From CAYSWV01 sp964434865 (GTDB taxonomy: Bacteria; Cyanobacteriota; Cyanobacteriia; Thermostichales; Thermostichaceae), in contig CAYSWV010000003.1 of the NCBI GenBank assembly GCA_964434865.1, forward strand, positions 107,397-171,396: a DNA stretch of 64,000 nucleotides. The letters run 5' to 3'. Positions within the stretch are counted from its first letter, which is position 1, and each line of letters starts with the position of its first letter. Made by a program: the position numbers and the translations under genes. Below, piece by piece: positions 16,709-25,868 of the stretch. The notes beneath the pieces are model-generated. The model ran no database searches, was not told the DNA's origin, and worked only from the letters and a program-made list of their open reading frames with translations.

Positions 16709-17683
16709 GTGGGTTCAATGGCACCACTATCAGACCTTATGAACTTAGCAATATCAACCCGTCAATTAACCAAACAATTTGAGGGTTATGCCGCCGTTAA
16801 TGATGTTGATCTAGATGTCCTATCAGGTGATATTTATGGTCTCATTGGTCCTAACGGGGCTGGTAAAACAACCTTAATTCGGATGTTAGCCGCAGCTGAA
16901 GATCCAACGATTGGGGATATTTACATTAATGGTCAATGCTTTATCCGAAGTGAGGCCAATCCTGAGATCAAGCGTCAAATTGGTTACCTACCTGATGATT
17001 TTCCCCTTTACGATGATTTAACTGTTTGGGATTATTTAGACTACTTTGGCCGCCTTTATTTTTTGGCAGAGCCTCATTTGAGTCAGCGATTAAATGAAGT
17101 TTTAGAATTAGTGAGTCTAGAAAATAAGCGCTATAGCCCGATTGGAGCCTTATCCCGTGGTATGAAGCAACGTCTTAGCTTAGCTCGTTGTGTGATTCAT
17201 CGCCCTTCTATTTTATTGATGGATGAGCCAGTTTCCGGTCTTGATCCCGTGGCACGAGTTGAATTTCGGGAAGTGCTCAAAGGTTTACAGAGAGAGGGTA
17301 TGACGATTTTAATTTCATCTCACATTCTTAGTGATTTAGAAGACTTTTGTAATGCCATTGGGGTGATGGAATTAGGCTGTCTCGTAGAAAGTAGCCAACT
17401 TCAAGATCTATACAAGCGCAACACTGAACATCACATTATTATTTCAGCCTTAGGTAGCCTTGATTATCTCCATGAGCAACTCCAACACCTAGCGTCCGTA
17501 CAAAGTTGTGAGATCCTAGCTAACAAACATCAGGTCTGTGCAACTGTAGCCGGATCTGAAGCCGACTTAGCCGAGTTACTTCAATCTTTAATTAAGTCTG
17601 GGATCGCAGTGACTGAGTTTACTCGTACCCAGGAAAGCTTAGAGTCGATCTTTTTCAAGTTAGGCCACCAACAAACGTCATAG
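16709..17683 (+). CDS. ABC transporter ATP-binding protein
   Basis: 324 residues with a complete nucleotide-binding domain: Walker A GPNGAGKTT, Q-loop IGYLPDDF, signature LSRGMKQRL, Walker B ILLMDEPVSGLD and H-loop ISSHIL. The 90-residue C-terminal extension resembles the DUF4162-type tail of drug and gliding-type exporters. It probably energises export through the two permeases that follow (55-base gap). The start is ambiguous between GTG 16709, ATG 16718 and ATG 16739 (MNLAISTRQLTKQF); the family usually begins near the last one. Confidence 0.9.
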   Translation: MGSMAPLSDLMNLAISTRQLTKQFEGYAAVNDVDLDVLSGDIYGLIGPNGAGKTTLIRMLAAAEDPTIGDIYINGQCFIRSEANPEIKRQIGYLPDDFPLYDDLTVWDYLDYFGRLYFLAEPHLSQRLNEVLELVSLENKRYSPIGALSRGMKQRLSLARCVIHRPSILLMDEPVSGLDPVARVEFREVLKGLQREGMTILISSHILSDLEDFCNAIGVMELGCLVESSQLQDLYKRNTEHHIIISALGSLDYLHEQLQHLASVQSCEILANKHQVCATVAGSEADLAELLQSLIKSGIAVTEFTRTQESLESIFFKLGHQQTS

Positions 17684-17738
17684 TGTGATCTGAGTTCTAA
17701 GATTCCCTATCAATTCGCTATCAACATGAGGAGAGGAT

Positions 17739-19253
17739 ATGAACACCTGGGTTGAGCAAGTGGGTAACTGGAATCCACAACTCCTGCGAGAGTGGCGGGG
17801 GCGGCTAAAGGTTCGAACTATTCTGGCTACGTTGGGATTATCAGCTGTACTCCAATTTTTGGCTGTTTTGATGAACCCATCCTACAGTCCTATACAGTCG
17901 CCTAGTGTAGATTGGGCTGATCTATTTGAGACGCTCACCTGGTTGGGGATTCCCTATTTGTTTTTAGCTTGGGGTAGCTTTCTCCTGATTCAAGATTTTA
18001 CTCAAGAAGCCAAGCGAGAAACCTTCAACTTTATTCGGATGAGTCCTCGATCAGGGTTTCAGATTTTGTGGGGCAAGATCTTAGGGGTCCCCATCTTACC
18101 CTGGATAGCACTGCTGTCAGTGATTCCCCTTCATGTGATCACGACTGTGCAAGTTGATGGGTCCCTGAGCTTTTTGGTCAGTTACTACAGCTTGCTTGCT
18201 GCTATGAGTTTCCTGTGGTTTAGTTGTGTTAGTTTTTTTACTATCAGTGGCTCCAAGCGCTATCCCGCCACTGCTTTTTTGCTCGTTGGCGTGGTGGCTT
18301 CAATTCTGATCACTCCACTGATCTTGATCTGGCTGACAGAACTCGTGTGGCAACCCTGTTTTCCAAATCTTAACTTTAACTATGATCGTTATGGCAGCCA
18401 TTATGAATGGTTCTTTTTTCCGATCACCAGTCACGGTTGGGGGGCTCATGGTTTTCAATTGTTTCAAATTGGGATTGGCTTAAAGTTTGTGTGGCACGCG
18501 CTATTGCGCATCTATCGCAATCCCACAACAACCAGTTTGAGCAAACCTTTAAGCTATGGCTTAGTAGCGTATACCCAAGTCTTCCTACTTGGATTTATGA
18601 CTCAATCTGATCTAGTTGGACAAGCTACTTTCCATCCAGAAGATATTAACATCATTATCTATTTAATCGATGGGGCACTCTCGTTAAGCCTGATCTTGAT
18701 GTTGTGTCCTGGTCGTCAACTGTTAATGGATTGGACTCGTTATGACCGTAGTCGTGGTCAACACTGGTCTGATCTGATTTGGGGTGACAAAAGTCCAGCT
18801 CCAGTAGCTATGGGCCTTAACATGGGGTTGATCTATTTATTTTTAATGCCATGGCTTTGGATTCTATTTGGGGGTGACTATCTAGCCCATAGCTTGCTGT
18901 TGCTGCCGTTGGGTGGCCTTGTGATCCTTTATAGCCTCGTCTATCAACGTATTGTGGCCTCTAACTTACGACACGCAGATGCTTGGGCTATTGGAACGTT
19001 GATCGGTTTGTTGCTTTTGCCGATTTTGGGCTTAGTCTCACTTCAGATTAATCCTAATCAAGAGGCGCTACCTTGGACCTTGTTGTTAGGGGTACCTCTT
19101 GATTATCAGGATACAATGTCTGCTGAATTTATGATTGGGATTGGGTTGCAGTGGCTTTTGATCGCTCTGTTGGCCTGCAGTCTGAATCAACATTTGAAAA
19201 CAATGGCTCAAACTGCTCGATCATCGGGCCAATTTTTCTCTCCCAAATCCTAG
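17739..19253 (+). CDS. ABC transporter permease (first of two paralogues)
   Basis: 504 residues with about ten to twelve hydrophobic segments. It starts with NWNPQLLREWRGRLKVR, then PYLFLAWGSFLLIQDFTQEAKRETFNFIRMSPRS, a layout seen in ABC-2 type permeases of cyanobacteria. The best internal marker is DWTRYDRSRGQHWSDLIWGDKSPAPVA near residue 330. A strong AGGAGAGG precedes the ATG. It is 504 residues, the same length as the next gene and clearly homologous along its whole length. Substrate unknown. Confidence 0.82.
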   Translation: MNTWVEQVGNWNPQLLREWRGRLKVRTILATLGLSAVLQFLAVLMNPSYSPIQSPSVDWADLFETLTWLGIPYLFLAWGSFLLIQDFTQEAKRETFNFIRMSPRSGFQILWGKILGVPILPWIALLSVIPLHVITTVQVDGSLSFLVSYYSLLAAMSFLWFSCVSFFTISGSKRYPATAFLLVGVVASILITPLILIWLTELVWQPCFPNLNFNYDRYGSHYEWFFFPITSHGWGAHGFQLFQIGIGLKFVWHALLRIYRNPTTTSLSKPLSYGLVAYTQVFLLGFMTQSDLVGQATFHPEDINIIIYLIDGALSLSLILMLCPGRQLLMDWTRYDRSRGQHWSDLIWGDKSPAPVAMGLNMGLIYLFLMPWLWILFGGDYLAHSLLLLPLGGLVILYSLVYQRIVASNLRHADAWAIGTLIGLLLLPILGLVSLQINPNQEALPWTLLLGVPLDYQDTMSAEFMIGIGLQWLLIALLACSLNQHLKTMAQTARSSGQFFSPKS

Positions 19254-19300
19254 GTCTGTGAAGCTCAAATTTTAACAGTCAAGTTGAATGGTGAGGGTTT

Positions 19301-20815
19301 ATGCTAGCTGGATTAAATCAGATTGGGAACTGGAATCCACAGCTCTTGCGGGAGTGGCGAGGTCGTTTTAAACTGCGAAATCTCTTTGCTGTTTTGGCCT
19401 TATCCGGTGTCATTCAATTATTTTTACTCTTGATCAATCAGACCTTTAGCTTTGGGACTGGCTTTTCTCCTGATTGGGAGGGTCTGTTTAGCGGGACTGT
19501 TTGGATCATGCCTTACTTATTATTGGCTTGGGGTAGTTATCTGCTAGTTCAAGATCTCTCCCAAGAAAACCAGCGGGGCACTTTAAATTTTATTCGGTTG
19601 AGTCCTCGATCAGCCCGATCGATCCTTTTCGGCAAATTACTGGGTGTAACCACATTACCCTGGCTAGTGGTGGCCTCTTTGATGCCCTTACAACTGGTGG
19701 CCGCTATCCAAGCTCAGATCCCGATTAGATTTCTATTGAGCTATGGCCTCATGCTGATCGTGACTGCTTTTTTCTGGTTTAGTGTATCTATCTTATTTGC
19801 CCTCTCTCACACGGCTGCTAAACAGCTGCGACCTACCGTTCCGATATCTCTGGGTGCGATCTCGTTCTTTTTGTTTGCACCGGGCTTTATGGTTTGGAAT
19901 GGACTCACTTCATGGCAATCCTTTGGCATTAGCGGGTTAGGGGGGAGTGATCACTATCCCATTGAGTGGTTTTATATTTCAATCAATCAGACTGTATGGC
20001 TGGCCCATTTATTTAACTTAGTTCAGTTAGCGATAGGTACCTTTTTCGTTTGGCAGATCTTGAATCGTCGGTTTCAGAATTCCACAGGGACTGTCTTGAG
20101 TAAACGATTAAGCTACGGTTTGGTTGCCTATTTACAACTGCTTGTGTTGGGCTTTTTGACACATTCAGCGATCAAATATCACATGGTGTCGGGTGGTCTC
20201 GGTTTCCTTGTATTGTTCAATAGCCTTTTATTTTTATTCCTCATTGCTCATCTCTCAACGCCGCGCCAGCACTTGATCGACTGGGTGCGATACCAACAAC
20301 AGCCAGGACAAATCTGGTCTGATCTACTCTGGTCCGAAAAGAGTCCAGCTCCGGTCGCTATCGGGGTTAATCTGGTGATCGTCTATGCCCTGATCACACC
20401 CTGGTTATGCCTCATGACGATACCATCAGGTCAATGGAACGAAGCCATGGGTTGGCTACTAGCAGCCTTAGCACCTAGCGGTATGATTGTGATCCATGCC
20501 TTAATCTTTCAACGGATCTTGGCCTCTAACTTACGACAGAGCCAGACCTGGGCAGTAGGGGTGATGATCGCGCTGCTAATACTTCCTGCCCTATTCCTAG
20601 GATTAACTGGCCTTGAGGGAGAGGGGGCAACTGTGATTTGGACCTCTGTTGGGTTTCCAGTAGGTTTAACTGAAGAGGGGACCATGAAAAGTTTGATCAC
20701 GACGAGTCTGGGTCTAATGCTGCAAGGGGTGGTCATGGGTTGCCTGAGTGGATTACTGATCAAGCACCTCAAACAGCTAGCTGTGAGCTCCAGTGCCTTT
20801 TATCAGCCGTCTTGA
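19301..20815 (+). CDS. ABC transporter permease (second of two paralogues)
   Basis: 504 residues, a tandem paralogue of the preceding gene: NWNPQLLREWRGRFKLR, then LAWGSYLLVQDLSQENQRGTLNFIRLSPRS and DWVRYQQQPGQIWSDLLWSEKSPAPVA at the same positions. Shared blocks are near-identical at functional-looking motifs while membrane helices have diverged, so the duplication is old. With one ATPase for two permeases the natural reading is a heterodimeric exporter. GAGGG precedes the ATG. The kinase-like gene begins 108 bases downstream. Confidence 0.82.
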   Translation: MLAGLNQIGNWNPQLLREWRGRFKLRNLFAVLALSGVIQLFLLLINQTFSFGTGFSPDWEGLFSGTVWIMPYLLLAWGSYLLVQDLSQENQRGTLNFIRLSPRSARSILFGKLLGVTTLPWLVVASLMPLQLVAAIQAQIPIRFLLSYGLMLIVTAFFWFSVSILFALSHTAAKQLRPTVPISLGAISFFLFAPGFMVWNGLTSWQSFGISGLGGSDHYPIEWFYISINQTVWLAHLFNLVQLAIGTFFVWQILNRRFQNSTGTVLSKRLSYGLVAYLQLLVLGFLTHSAIKYHMVSGGLGFLVLFNSLLFLFLIAHLSTPRQHLIDWVRYQQQPGQIWSDLLWSEKSPAPVAIGVNLVIVYALITPWLCLMTIPSGQWNEAMGWLLAALAPSGMIVIHALIFQRILASNLRQSQTWAVGVMIALLILPALFLGLTGLEGEGATVIWTSVGFPVGLTEEGTMKSLITTSLGLMLQGVVMGCLSGLLIKHLKQLAVSSSAFYQPS

Positions 20816-20923
20816 GCACCAGAAATTACGCTTCCAAGAGTAGGGTTATCCGATAAGAGGTCTAGCTAAATCCGAGGGTAGGCTAGTGTCAAGTAACATT
20901 CACTCCGATCAGGGTTGATCAAA

Positions 20924-22483
20924 ATGGATGTTGTTAAAGCCCCCGATCTAGATCTCAGCGGACCCCAGTACGGTACACGATTCATGAGCAGTCGATTTTT
21001 CCCAGCTTTACTCCAGGTTTTGTGGGAAGCTTGGCCGCTACCTGAGTGGTTACCAGCAGCCGACGAGCAACCTTGGCTCCAAACCATCCAGGCACTCACC
21101 CAACTCTGGCGTGAAGCAGGTCATCTGGGGGTCGTCATTAGTGGGCCTATCCCCTGGTTACCAGAATGGGAATGGAAGCGCTCGTCTAGCTGGACGGAGT
21201 GGCAAGTCGATTCCGATCCCTTCCAGGTCAATCCTCAAGGCCTCAAACTGCAGCGATGGTTATTTACTTCGGATCTATCACCCGACTCGACCGCAACACC
21301 TGATCAAACGGTCATCCCAGTTTTACCCCGAGACCCCATGCTACAAGAGCAGTTTTTACTGTTGATCACACCTATTTTCAACGTTATTGCGGCTCATGGG
21401 TTCCATCCTCGTACAGGTCAGCAGGGTGTGATGATTTCGTTTGATCCTGAGGTGATTCATCGAGCTTGGACCCATTTGGAAGCTCGGGTTCAGCTGAGTC
21501 GCTATGATGTGTGGCCTGCTTGGATGGAGATCTTGAAGCAGCTTCCTCTACAGATTCCGCATTTTCGGGTTTTATCTCGATATAGTAGCCTGGTGTTGAT
21601 GGCAAGTAACCCTACCTCAGACTCAGCCACTATTGCTCAGCTACCCGCCTCGACTCCATGCTCAGAGCCAGCCTCTGCTCCACGCCCTGATACAGCTATT
21701 CCGGTTCAACTTCCATCAGAGTCTATCGATCCGCAGCCATTACGACCTGATCATTCTGCTTCCGAGCCAGATTTAGAGGATGACCTGTCTGAAGACCAGG
21801 ATACAGTCTCGGAAACCCTGTTATTACGGGCCTTGTTCCACGAGGTCAAAACTCCGTTAACGACTATTCGTACGTTAGTCCAGCTGGTACTCCGTCAGCC
21901 CGATCTCCCAGCGAAAGCTCGCAAACACCTTGAGAAAATTGATCAGGAATGCACCGAGCAGATCAATCGTTTTAATCTCTTCTTTCAGGCTACTGAGCCC
22001 GATCCCCAGTTTCTTCAGCTAGAACCTACCGGGCTGGTGGGTCTAATTGAGCAAAATTTACCCAATTGGCAACGCCAGGTTCAACGGTATGGCTCCAATC
22101 TAACGATGGAGATCCCAGATGATCTACCTGATGTGGTCAGTGATCCGAATACACTGAGTGCTGTGTTATCGGGTATGGTGGATCGAATTGCGCGGATTTC
22201 TCCTCCCGGTAGCCAGATCAAGGCTCATCTGGTTAGTGCTGGTGAACAGGTTAAACTTCAGTTTCAAGTTAACACTGAGGGGAGTCTGATCCCCAATTCA
22301 CCAGGTTTGATGCCCCTGCAAGCCATTGGTCAACTCTTAGTGCTACAACCAGATACAGGAGCTATTAGCTTGAGCATTCCTGTAACCCAAACCCTTTTCC
22401 GTGCTTTGGGCGGTTATCTTACAGTCCGGCAAAAAGCTCAAAAAGGTGAGATCTTTACGGTCTACTTACCCCGACAGATTTGA
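20924..22483 (+). CDS. Histidine-kinase-like protein with degenerate ATP-binding domain
   Basis: 519 residues. An N-terminal region of about 200 residues of unrecognised sensory type (VVISGPIPWLPEW, ITPIFNVIAAHG) is followed by a Pro/Ser/Asp-rich linker and a HisKA domain with His306 in LFHEVKTPLTTIRTL. The C-terminal region should be HATPase_c, but the N box reads SGMVDRIARISPPG with no Asn, and no DxGxG or GxGLG box is visible. It therefore probably cannot bind ATP normally and may serve as a phospho-receiver or scaffold for the kinase encoded next. I chose ATG 20924, with AGGG nine bases upstream, over TTG 20915. Confidence 0.78.
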   Translation: MDVVKAPDLDLSGPQYGTRFMSSRFFPALLQVLWEAWPLPEWLPAADEQPWLQTIQALTQLWREAGHLGVVISGPIPWLPEWEWKRSSSWTEWQVDSDPFQVNPQGLKLQRWLFTSDLSPDSTATPDQTVIPVLPRDPMLQEQFLLLITPIFNVIAAHGFHPRTGQQGVMISFDPEVIHRAWTHLEARVQLSRYDVWPAWMEILKQLPLQIPHFRVLSRYSSLVLMASNPTSDSATIAQLPASTPCSEPASAPRPDTAIPVQLPSESIDPQPLRPDHSASEPDLEDDLSEDQDTVSETLLLRALFHEVKTPLTTIRTLVQLVLRQPDLPAKARKHLEKIDQECTEQINRFNLFFQATEPDPQFLQLEPTGLVGLIEQNLPNWQRQVQRYGSNLTMEIPDDLPDVVSDPNTLSAVLSGMVDRIARISPPGSQIKAHLVSAGEQVKLQFQVNTEGSLIPNSPGLMPLQAIGQLLVLQPDTGAISLSIPVTQTLFRALGGYLTVRQKAQKGEIFTVYLPRQI

Positions 22484-22523
22484 TGGATTGGAAATCTTGA
22501 AGTCTAACCCTCTGTGTATCACT

Positions 22524-23339
22524 ATGTCAGGATCCTACCGAAAATCAAATGTAACCCCTATGGACTCTCAGCCCTCCCCTTTAACCTCGGATACAGAGTT
22601 GAATTCAGAGCGGGTGACTGTCGGTTTAGAAACTTTAGATCCTGATTATCCGATTCCAGCCTATCAAGTCGCCACCCTACTGCATGAAGTCCGCAATCCC
22701 ATTACCACGTTGCAAACGCTGGCCAAATTACTCAAGAAACGATTAGGCTCTGATCACGAGCATTACTGGATCAGCACCAGTATTGAGCATGAATGTCTTC
22801 ACTTGCAAGGCTTACTCAGTCAGTTTGAACATGATTTAACCTTGTTCTCAGCCTCTGAGTTAATCGACGAGCAATCCCTTAATATTCTCGAATTTCTCAC
22901 AGCACTGTGCTCCATGTATGAAGTCATGGCTGAGTCTCGCGATATTCAGTTTAGTCTACAGTGGGATCACACCCAGCATTACCCACCCCTAGCTCTCAAT
23001 GCCACCACTCTCCGACAGGTGTTAGGTAATTTAATTGATAACTCTTGTAAGTATACTCAGGCGGGCGGTGAAGTCCAGGTTTGCTTAAGTCGTGTCAATG
23101 ATACGATCATGATTGATATCAAAGATACTGGCCATGGCATCCCCTCCCCTCAACTTGAACATATTTTTGATCCTTACTACCGAGCCAATACAGAAAAACC
23201 TGGTAAAGGGCTGGGCCTCGCCATCACTAAAGATTTGATCCAACAGTTGGGTGGCACTATTGAAGTTGAAAGTGAAGTTGGCATGGGATCGCTATTCCGT
23301 GTGAAGTTACCTATTGATCCCACCCCTTGTTCTTATTGA
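22524..23339 (+). CDS. Sensor histidine kinase, soluble
   Basis: About 271 residues. HisKA with His54 in LLHEVRNPITTLQTL is related to the H box of the preceding protein. The HATPase_c domain is complete: N box GNLIDNSCKYTQAGG, G1 DTGHGIP, F box FDPYYRAN, G2 GKGLGLAI. There is no membrane helix and little N-terminal input domain, so sensing may rely on a partner. The frame overlaps the previous gene if extended to 22401; starts at 22524 or 22560 (MDSQPSP) are more likely. The response regulator follows after 23 bases, forming a classic pair. Confidence 0.85.
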   Translation: MSGSYRKSNVTPMDSQPSPLTSDTELNSERVTVGLETLDPDYPIPAYQVATLLHEVRNPITTLQTLAKLLKKRLGSDHEHYWISTSIEHECLHLQGLLSQFEHDLTLFSASELIDEQSLNILEFLTALCSMYEVMAESRDIQFSLQWDHTQHYPPLALNATTLRQVLGNLIDNSCKYTQAGGEVQVCLSRVNDTIMIDIKDTGHGIPSPQLEHIFDPYYRANTEKPGKGLGLAITKDLIQQLGGTIEVESEVGMGSLFRVKLPIDPTPCSY

Positions 23340-23362
23340 GTTCTGATTAGGAGTTTTAGATC

Positions 23363-24103
23363 ATGACATCGACCCAAGAGCTAATCCCCAAACGAGTTTT
23401 ACTAGTTGATGATGAACCTGGTTTAAGAGAAGCTGTCCAAGCCTATTTAGAAGATAGTGGATTTGAAGTGACAGCAGCAGCTAATGCTCAACAGGCATTC
23501 CAACTTTTGAGTACCGCTCAGCCGGAGTTGATTATTTCAGACATTATGATGCCAGGTATTGATGGCTACCAGTTTTTGGATCAGCTGCGTCAATTGGAAG
23601 CCTATGCTCATGTACCAGTCATTTTTCTCACAGCCAAAGGAATGAAGGCAGATCGAATCCAGGGGTATCGGGCGGGCGTTGATGCTTACTTACCGAAGCC
23701 CTTTGATCCAGAAGAATTAGTCGCTATTGTTAACAATCTGATTGAGCGCTTCCAGGGCCTGACACCTCCTGTCATTGTGGCTCGAGAACTGGCTTCGATC
23801 CGTGAATTAATTGCAGAATCTGCGGGTCATACGCCTGAGTCCCATACTCCAACTGATCGTGTGGCACCTCCAGCCTTTAAGCCCACTCAACCCCCACCCA
23901 TCCAAGTTGAATTTACGCAACGAGAACGGGATGTCTTGGAAAAAGTTGCTGAAGGGTTGATGAACAAAGAAATCGCCAAGCAACTTCAAACCAGTGTTCG
24001 CAATGTTGAGAAATATGTCACCCGTTTACTGAATAAGACGGGCACTAGTAGTCGTACTGAGCTCGTTCGCTATGCCTTAACCTACGGTTTGATTAGCTTG
24101 TAA
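23363..24103 (+). CDS. Response regulator, NarL/LuxR-type DNA-binding
   Basis: 246 residues. Receiver domain (residues about 10-125) with acidic pair VDDEP, phospho-acceptor Asp60 in IISDIMMPG, Thr90 and Lys112 in LPKPF. A Pro-rich linker (about 150-175) leads to a LuxR/NarL helix-turn-helix (about 178-243): TQRERDVLEKVAEGLMNKEIAKQL, SVRNVEKYVTRLLNKTG. The long linker and the VARELASIRELIAE segment are common in cyanobacterial and plastid Ycf29-like regulators, but I am not certain of that assignment. TAGGAG precedes the ATG. Most likely phosphorylated by the kinase just upstream. Confidence 0.9.
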   Translation: MTSTQELIPKRVLLVDDEPGLREAVQAYLEDSGFEVTAAANAQQAFQLLSTAQPELIISDIMMPGIDGYQFLDQLRQLEAYAHVPVIFLTAKGMKADRIQGYRAGVDAYLPKPFDPEELVAIVNNLIERFQGLTPPVIVARELASIRELIAESAGHTPESHTPTDRVAPPAFKPTQPPPIQVEFTQRERDVLEKVAEGLMNKEIAKQLQTSVRNVEKYVTRLLNKTGTSSRTELVRYALTYGLISL

Positions 24104-24358
24104 AGAAATAGTCTACAACGTCAACAACTCCTGATTTTAGAAAGTATCGGGAGGAACACTGATCCGTAGATTGTTGTGAGCTTTGAGCTGCCATAATCAC
24201 TCAGGTTAAGCAGGAACAATGCCAGAACTTAGCCCCAGTTTAACTTTAAGCAGGCATTTAGTGAGAGATAGGCTAATCTTTACCGTTATGGCTGATCAGT
24301 ACCTACCCAGATCACGGAGGCCAAAGGGCTAAGCCACTGTCTTATTTGAACATCAGAT

Positions 24359-24940
24359 CTATGAAGCGGGTTGGACTGCTAAAGAGAGTACAACTTGACT
24401 GAGATCCTGAAACTGTTCAGCCGAGTAAGCTCCTTGGCCTTGCCAATACACTGATCCAGCCCGATCAACCAAAACGAGGCGGATGGTTGAAGTATCTGGA
24501 ATCACTAACGCGTTTTGAATAGCATCAACATCTGTGTATAAGGTAATGGTTGTAGCTCGCGCTTGAGGATCAGAGATCCCTGACGACATCCAGTAGTCCA
24601 GCATTCGACGTTGAAACCAATTAAATTGAGGCAGAGTCGGTAACTCATAGACTTGTAGGTTAGGAAAATCAGCTTCAAGAGATCGCAGAGACATCAACCA
24701 GGTATTGACCAAAGCTTGCTGTTCTTGCGTAAATACTAACAGGACAAGATTGTACTCCCCTTCAAAATCCTGAGGCAACGTAAACGCTTGATTGTCAATG
24801 TTACGACCTCTGACTGCTGGAAAATAAGCCATAGAATGCTCCTGTAAGGCTGTCTCGACTGACACTGTTTTGATCTGAGCTATCACAGGTGGCCAACTCA
24901 ATACAGCCGCTATCCAGATCCCGAGAACCCTTTTGTTCAT
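24359..24940 (-). CDS. Exported thioredoxin-fold protein without CxxC
   Basis: 193 residues. An N-terminal hydrophobic signal stretch (residues about 3-22, VLGIWIAAVLSWPPVIA) is followed by a thioredoxin-like domain: GRNIDNQAFTLPQDFEGEYNLVLLVF, then IRLVLVDRAGSVYWQGQGAY. No CxxC redox motif is present, so it is not a disulphide reductase; the layout resembles ATP10-like or AhpC-type folds. The ATG at 24940 has GAGG upstream; the GTG three bases earlier is not preferred. A palindrome lies between this gene and tetR, so it is probably controlled by that regulator. Confidence 0.65.
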   Translation of the reverse strand: MNKRVLGIWIAAVLSWPPVIAQIKTVSVETALQEHSMAYFPAVRGRNIDNQAFTLPQDFEGEYNLVLLVFTQEQQALVNTWLMSLRSLEADFPNLQVYELPTLPQFNWFQRRMLDYWMSSGISDPQARATTITLYTDVDAIQNALVIPDTSTIRLVLVDRAGSVYWQGQGAYSAEQFQDLSQVVLSLAVQPAS

Positions 24941-24960
24941 CACAAGCTCACCTCAAAACT

Positions 24961-24976
24961 AACCAACTTTTTGGTT
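24961..24976 (-). promoter_or_regulatory. Palindrome AACCAA-N4-TTGGTT, candidate TetR operator
   Basis: Six-base inverted arms around a four-base centre, 20 bases upstream of the thioredoxin-fold gene and 20 bases downstream of tetR. The flanking ACCAAC core is shared with the second palindrome upstream of tetR. No U-run follows, so a terminator is less likely than an operator. Confidence 0.5.
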
Positions 24977-24995
24977 GGGATTTCACCTAAAAAAA

Positions 24996-25574
24996 TTATG
25001 AACGAATCAACCCTTGAATAAATACATCGATGACCTGTTCAGCCATATACTGACGCGACTGCAGAATATAGCTATCAGGTACCATATGGAGAGCTTCAAT
25101 CGAGGCTAAAAGCGATCCAGCCATGATCCCAAGATAAGGATGTTCAATGTCACCTCGCTGTTTAGCTTGTTCTAAAACTTGCTCTAGGGGAATCATCAAG
25201 GTTATATAAGCCAAATCTTCTAACTCATGGGCAGACTTTTGATCAATTGCAGGTAAATCTGATCGATTCAGCCGCATTAAGTCCATGGGGGGTTGCGAGA
25301 GTAACCAATTTGCAATAGCTATCAACTGATCCCGTAGATTCGGGCCAACCGACGCTAACGCAGCCTGGATCCCCCTTTGATGTTGGTGCAAATGGCGAGT
25401 CACAACTTCAACAAATAGATCCGTCTTACCTCCAGGAACATGATGATAAATTGAAGCATGATGAATACCTGCAGCCTTAGCAATATCTTTCATGGTCACT
25501 GCTTCATAACCGCGTTGAATAAATAAAGCCTCTGCAGCTTGTAAAACCTGCTCTCGAGCCTCAGACTTTGGCAC
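24996..25574 (-). CDS. TetR/AcrR family transcriptional regulator
   Basis: 192 residues. The N-terminal helix-turn-helix (about 5-50) reads EQVLQAAEALFIQRGYEAVTMKDIAKAAGIHHASIYHHV, a textbook TetR DNA-binding domain. The rest is a helical ligand-binding domain with no recognisable ligand. The start is a GTG. It lies upstream of the thioredoxin-fold gene on the same strand; two palindromes, one in its own promoter and one before the next gene, fit autoregulation plus control of that gene. Transported ligand or stress signal unknown. Confidence 0.92.
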   Translation of the reverse strand: MPKSEAREQVLQAAEALFIQRGYEAVTMKDIAKAAGIHHASIYHHVPGGKTDLFVEVVTRHLHQHQRGIQAALASVGPNLRDQLIAIANWLLSQPPMDLMRLNRSDLPAIDQKSAHELEDLAYITLMIPLEQVLEQAKQRGDIEHPYLGIMAGSLLASIEALHMVPDSYILQSRQYMAEQVIDVFIQGLIRS

Positions 25575-25630
25575 GATTGTTCTAACCCATAGCGCTATCT
25601 AACCCACTTTACTACGTGGCTCACAACCTA

Positions 25631-25663
25631 TCTAACTCACCATCTCCTCTAACTCACCATCTC
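25631..25663. repeat. 16-bp direct repeat TCTAACTCACCATCTC x2
   Basis: Two perfect copies at 25631-25646 and 25648-25663, period 17, in the upstream region of tetR. Looks like a local duplication; it could also be a doubled protein-binding site. Confidence 0.75.
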
Positions 25664-25702
25664 ATTTGGCTCATCGTCATGTTTTCGTCGTGTCATCTCA
25701 AC

Positions 25703-25716
25703 CAACAAGTTTGTTG
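25703..25716 (-). promoter_or_regulatory. Palindrome CAACAA-GT-TTGTTG, candidate TetR operator
   Basis: Perfect inverted repeat with six-base arms and a two-base centre about 130 bases upstream of tetR. Together with the ACCAAC flank it resembles the palindrome before the thioredoxin-fold gene, as expected for an autoregulated TetR protein. Confidence 0.5.
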
Positions 25717-25868
25717 ACAAGATCAGTAAAACATTCTCGTCGACGTCTGTCAAGCCGAGATGTCGCTAACATTCAACATCTAGCCCCTAGGATCAGATAG
25801 GGTGCAGATTTTTAGGTACATTGGTTAAAGTTATCTATCTGTACTCGTTCATAGCCAGTTACCTAAGC

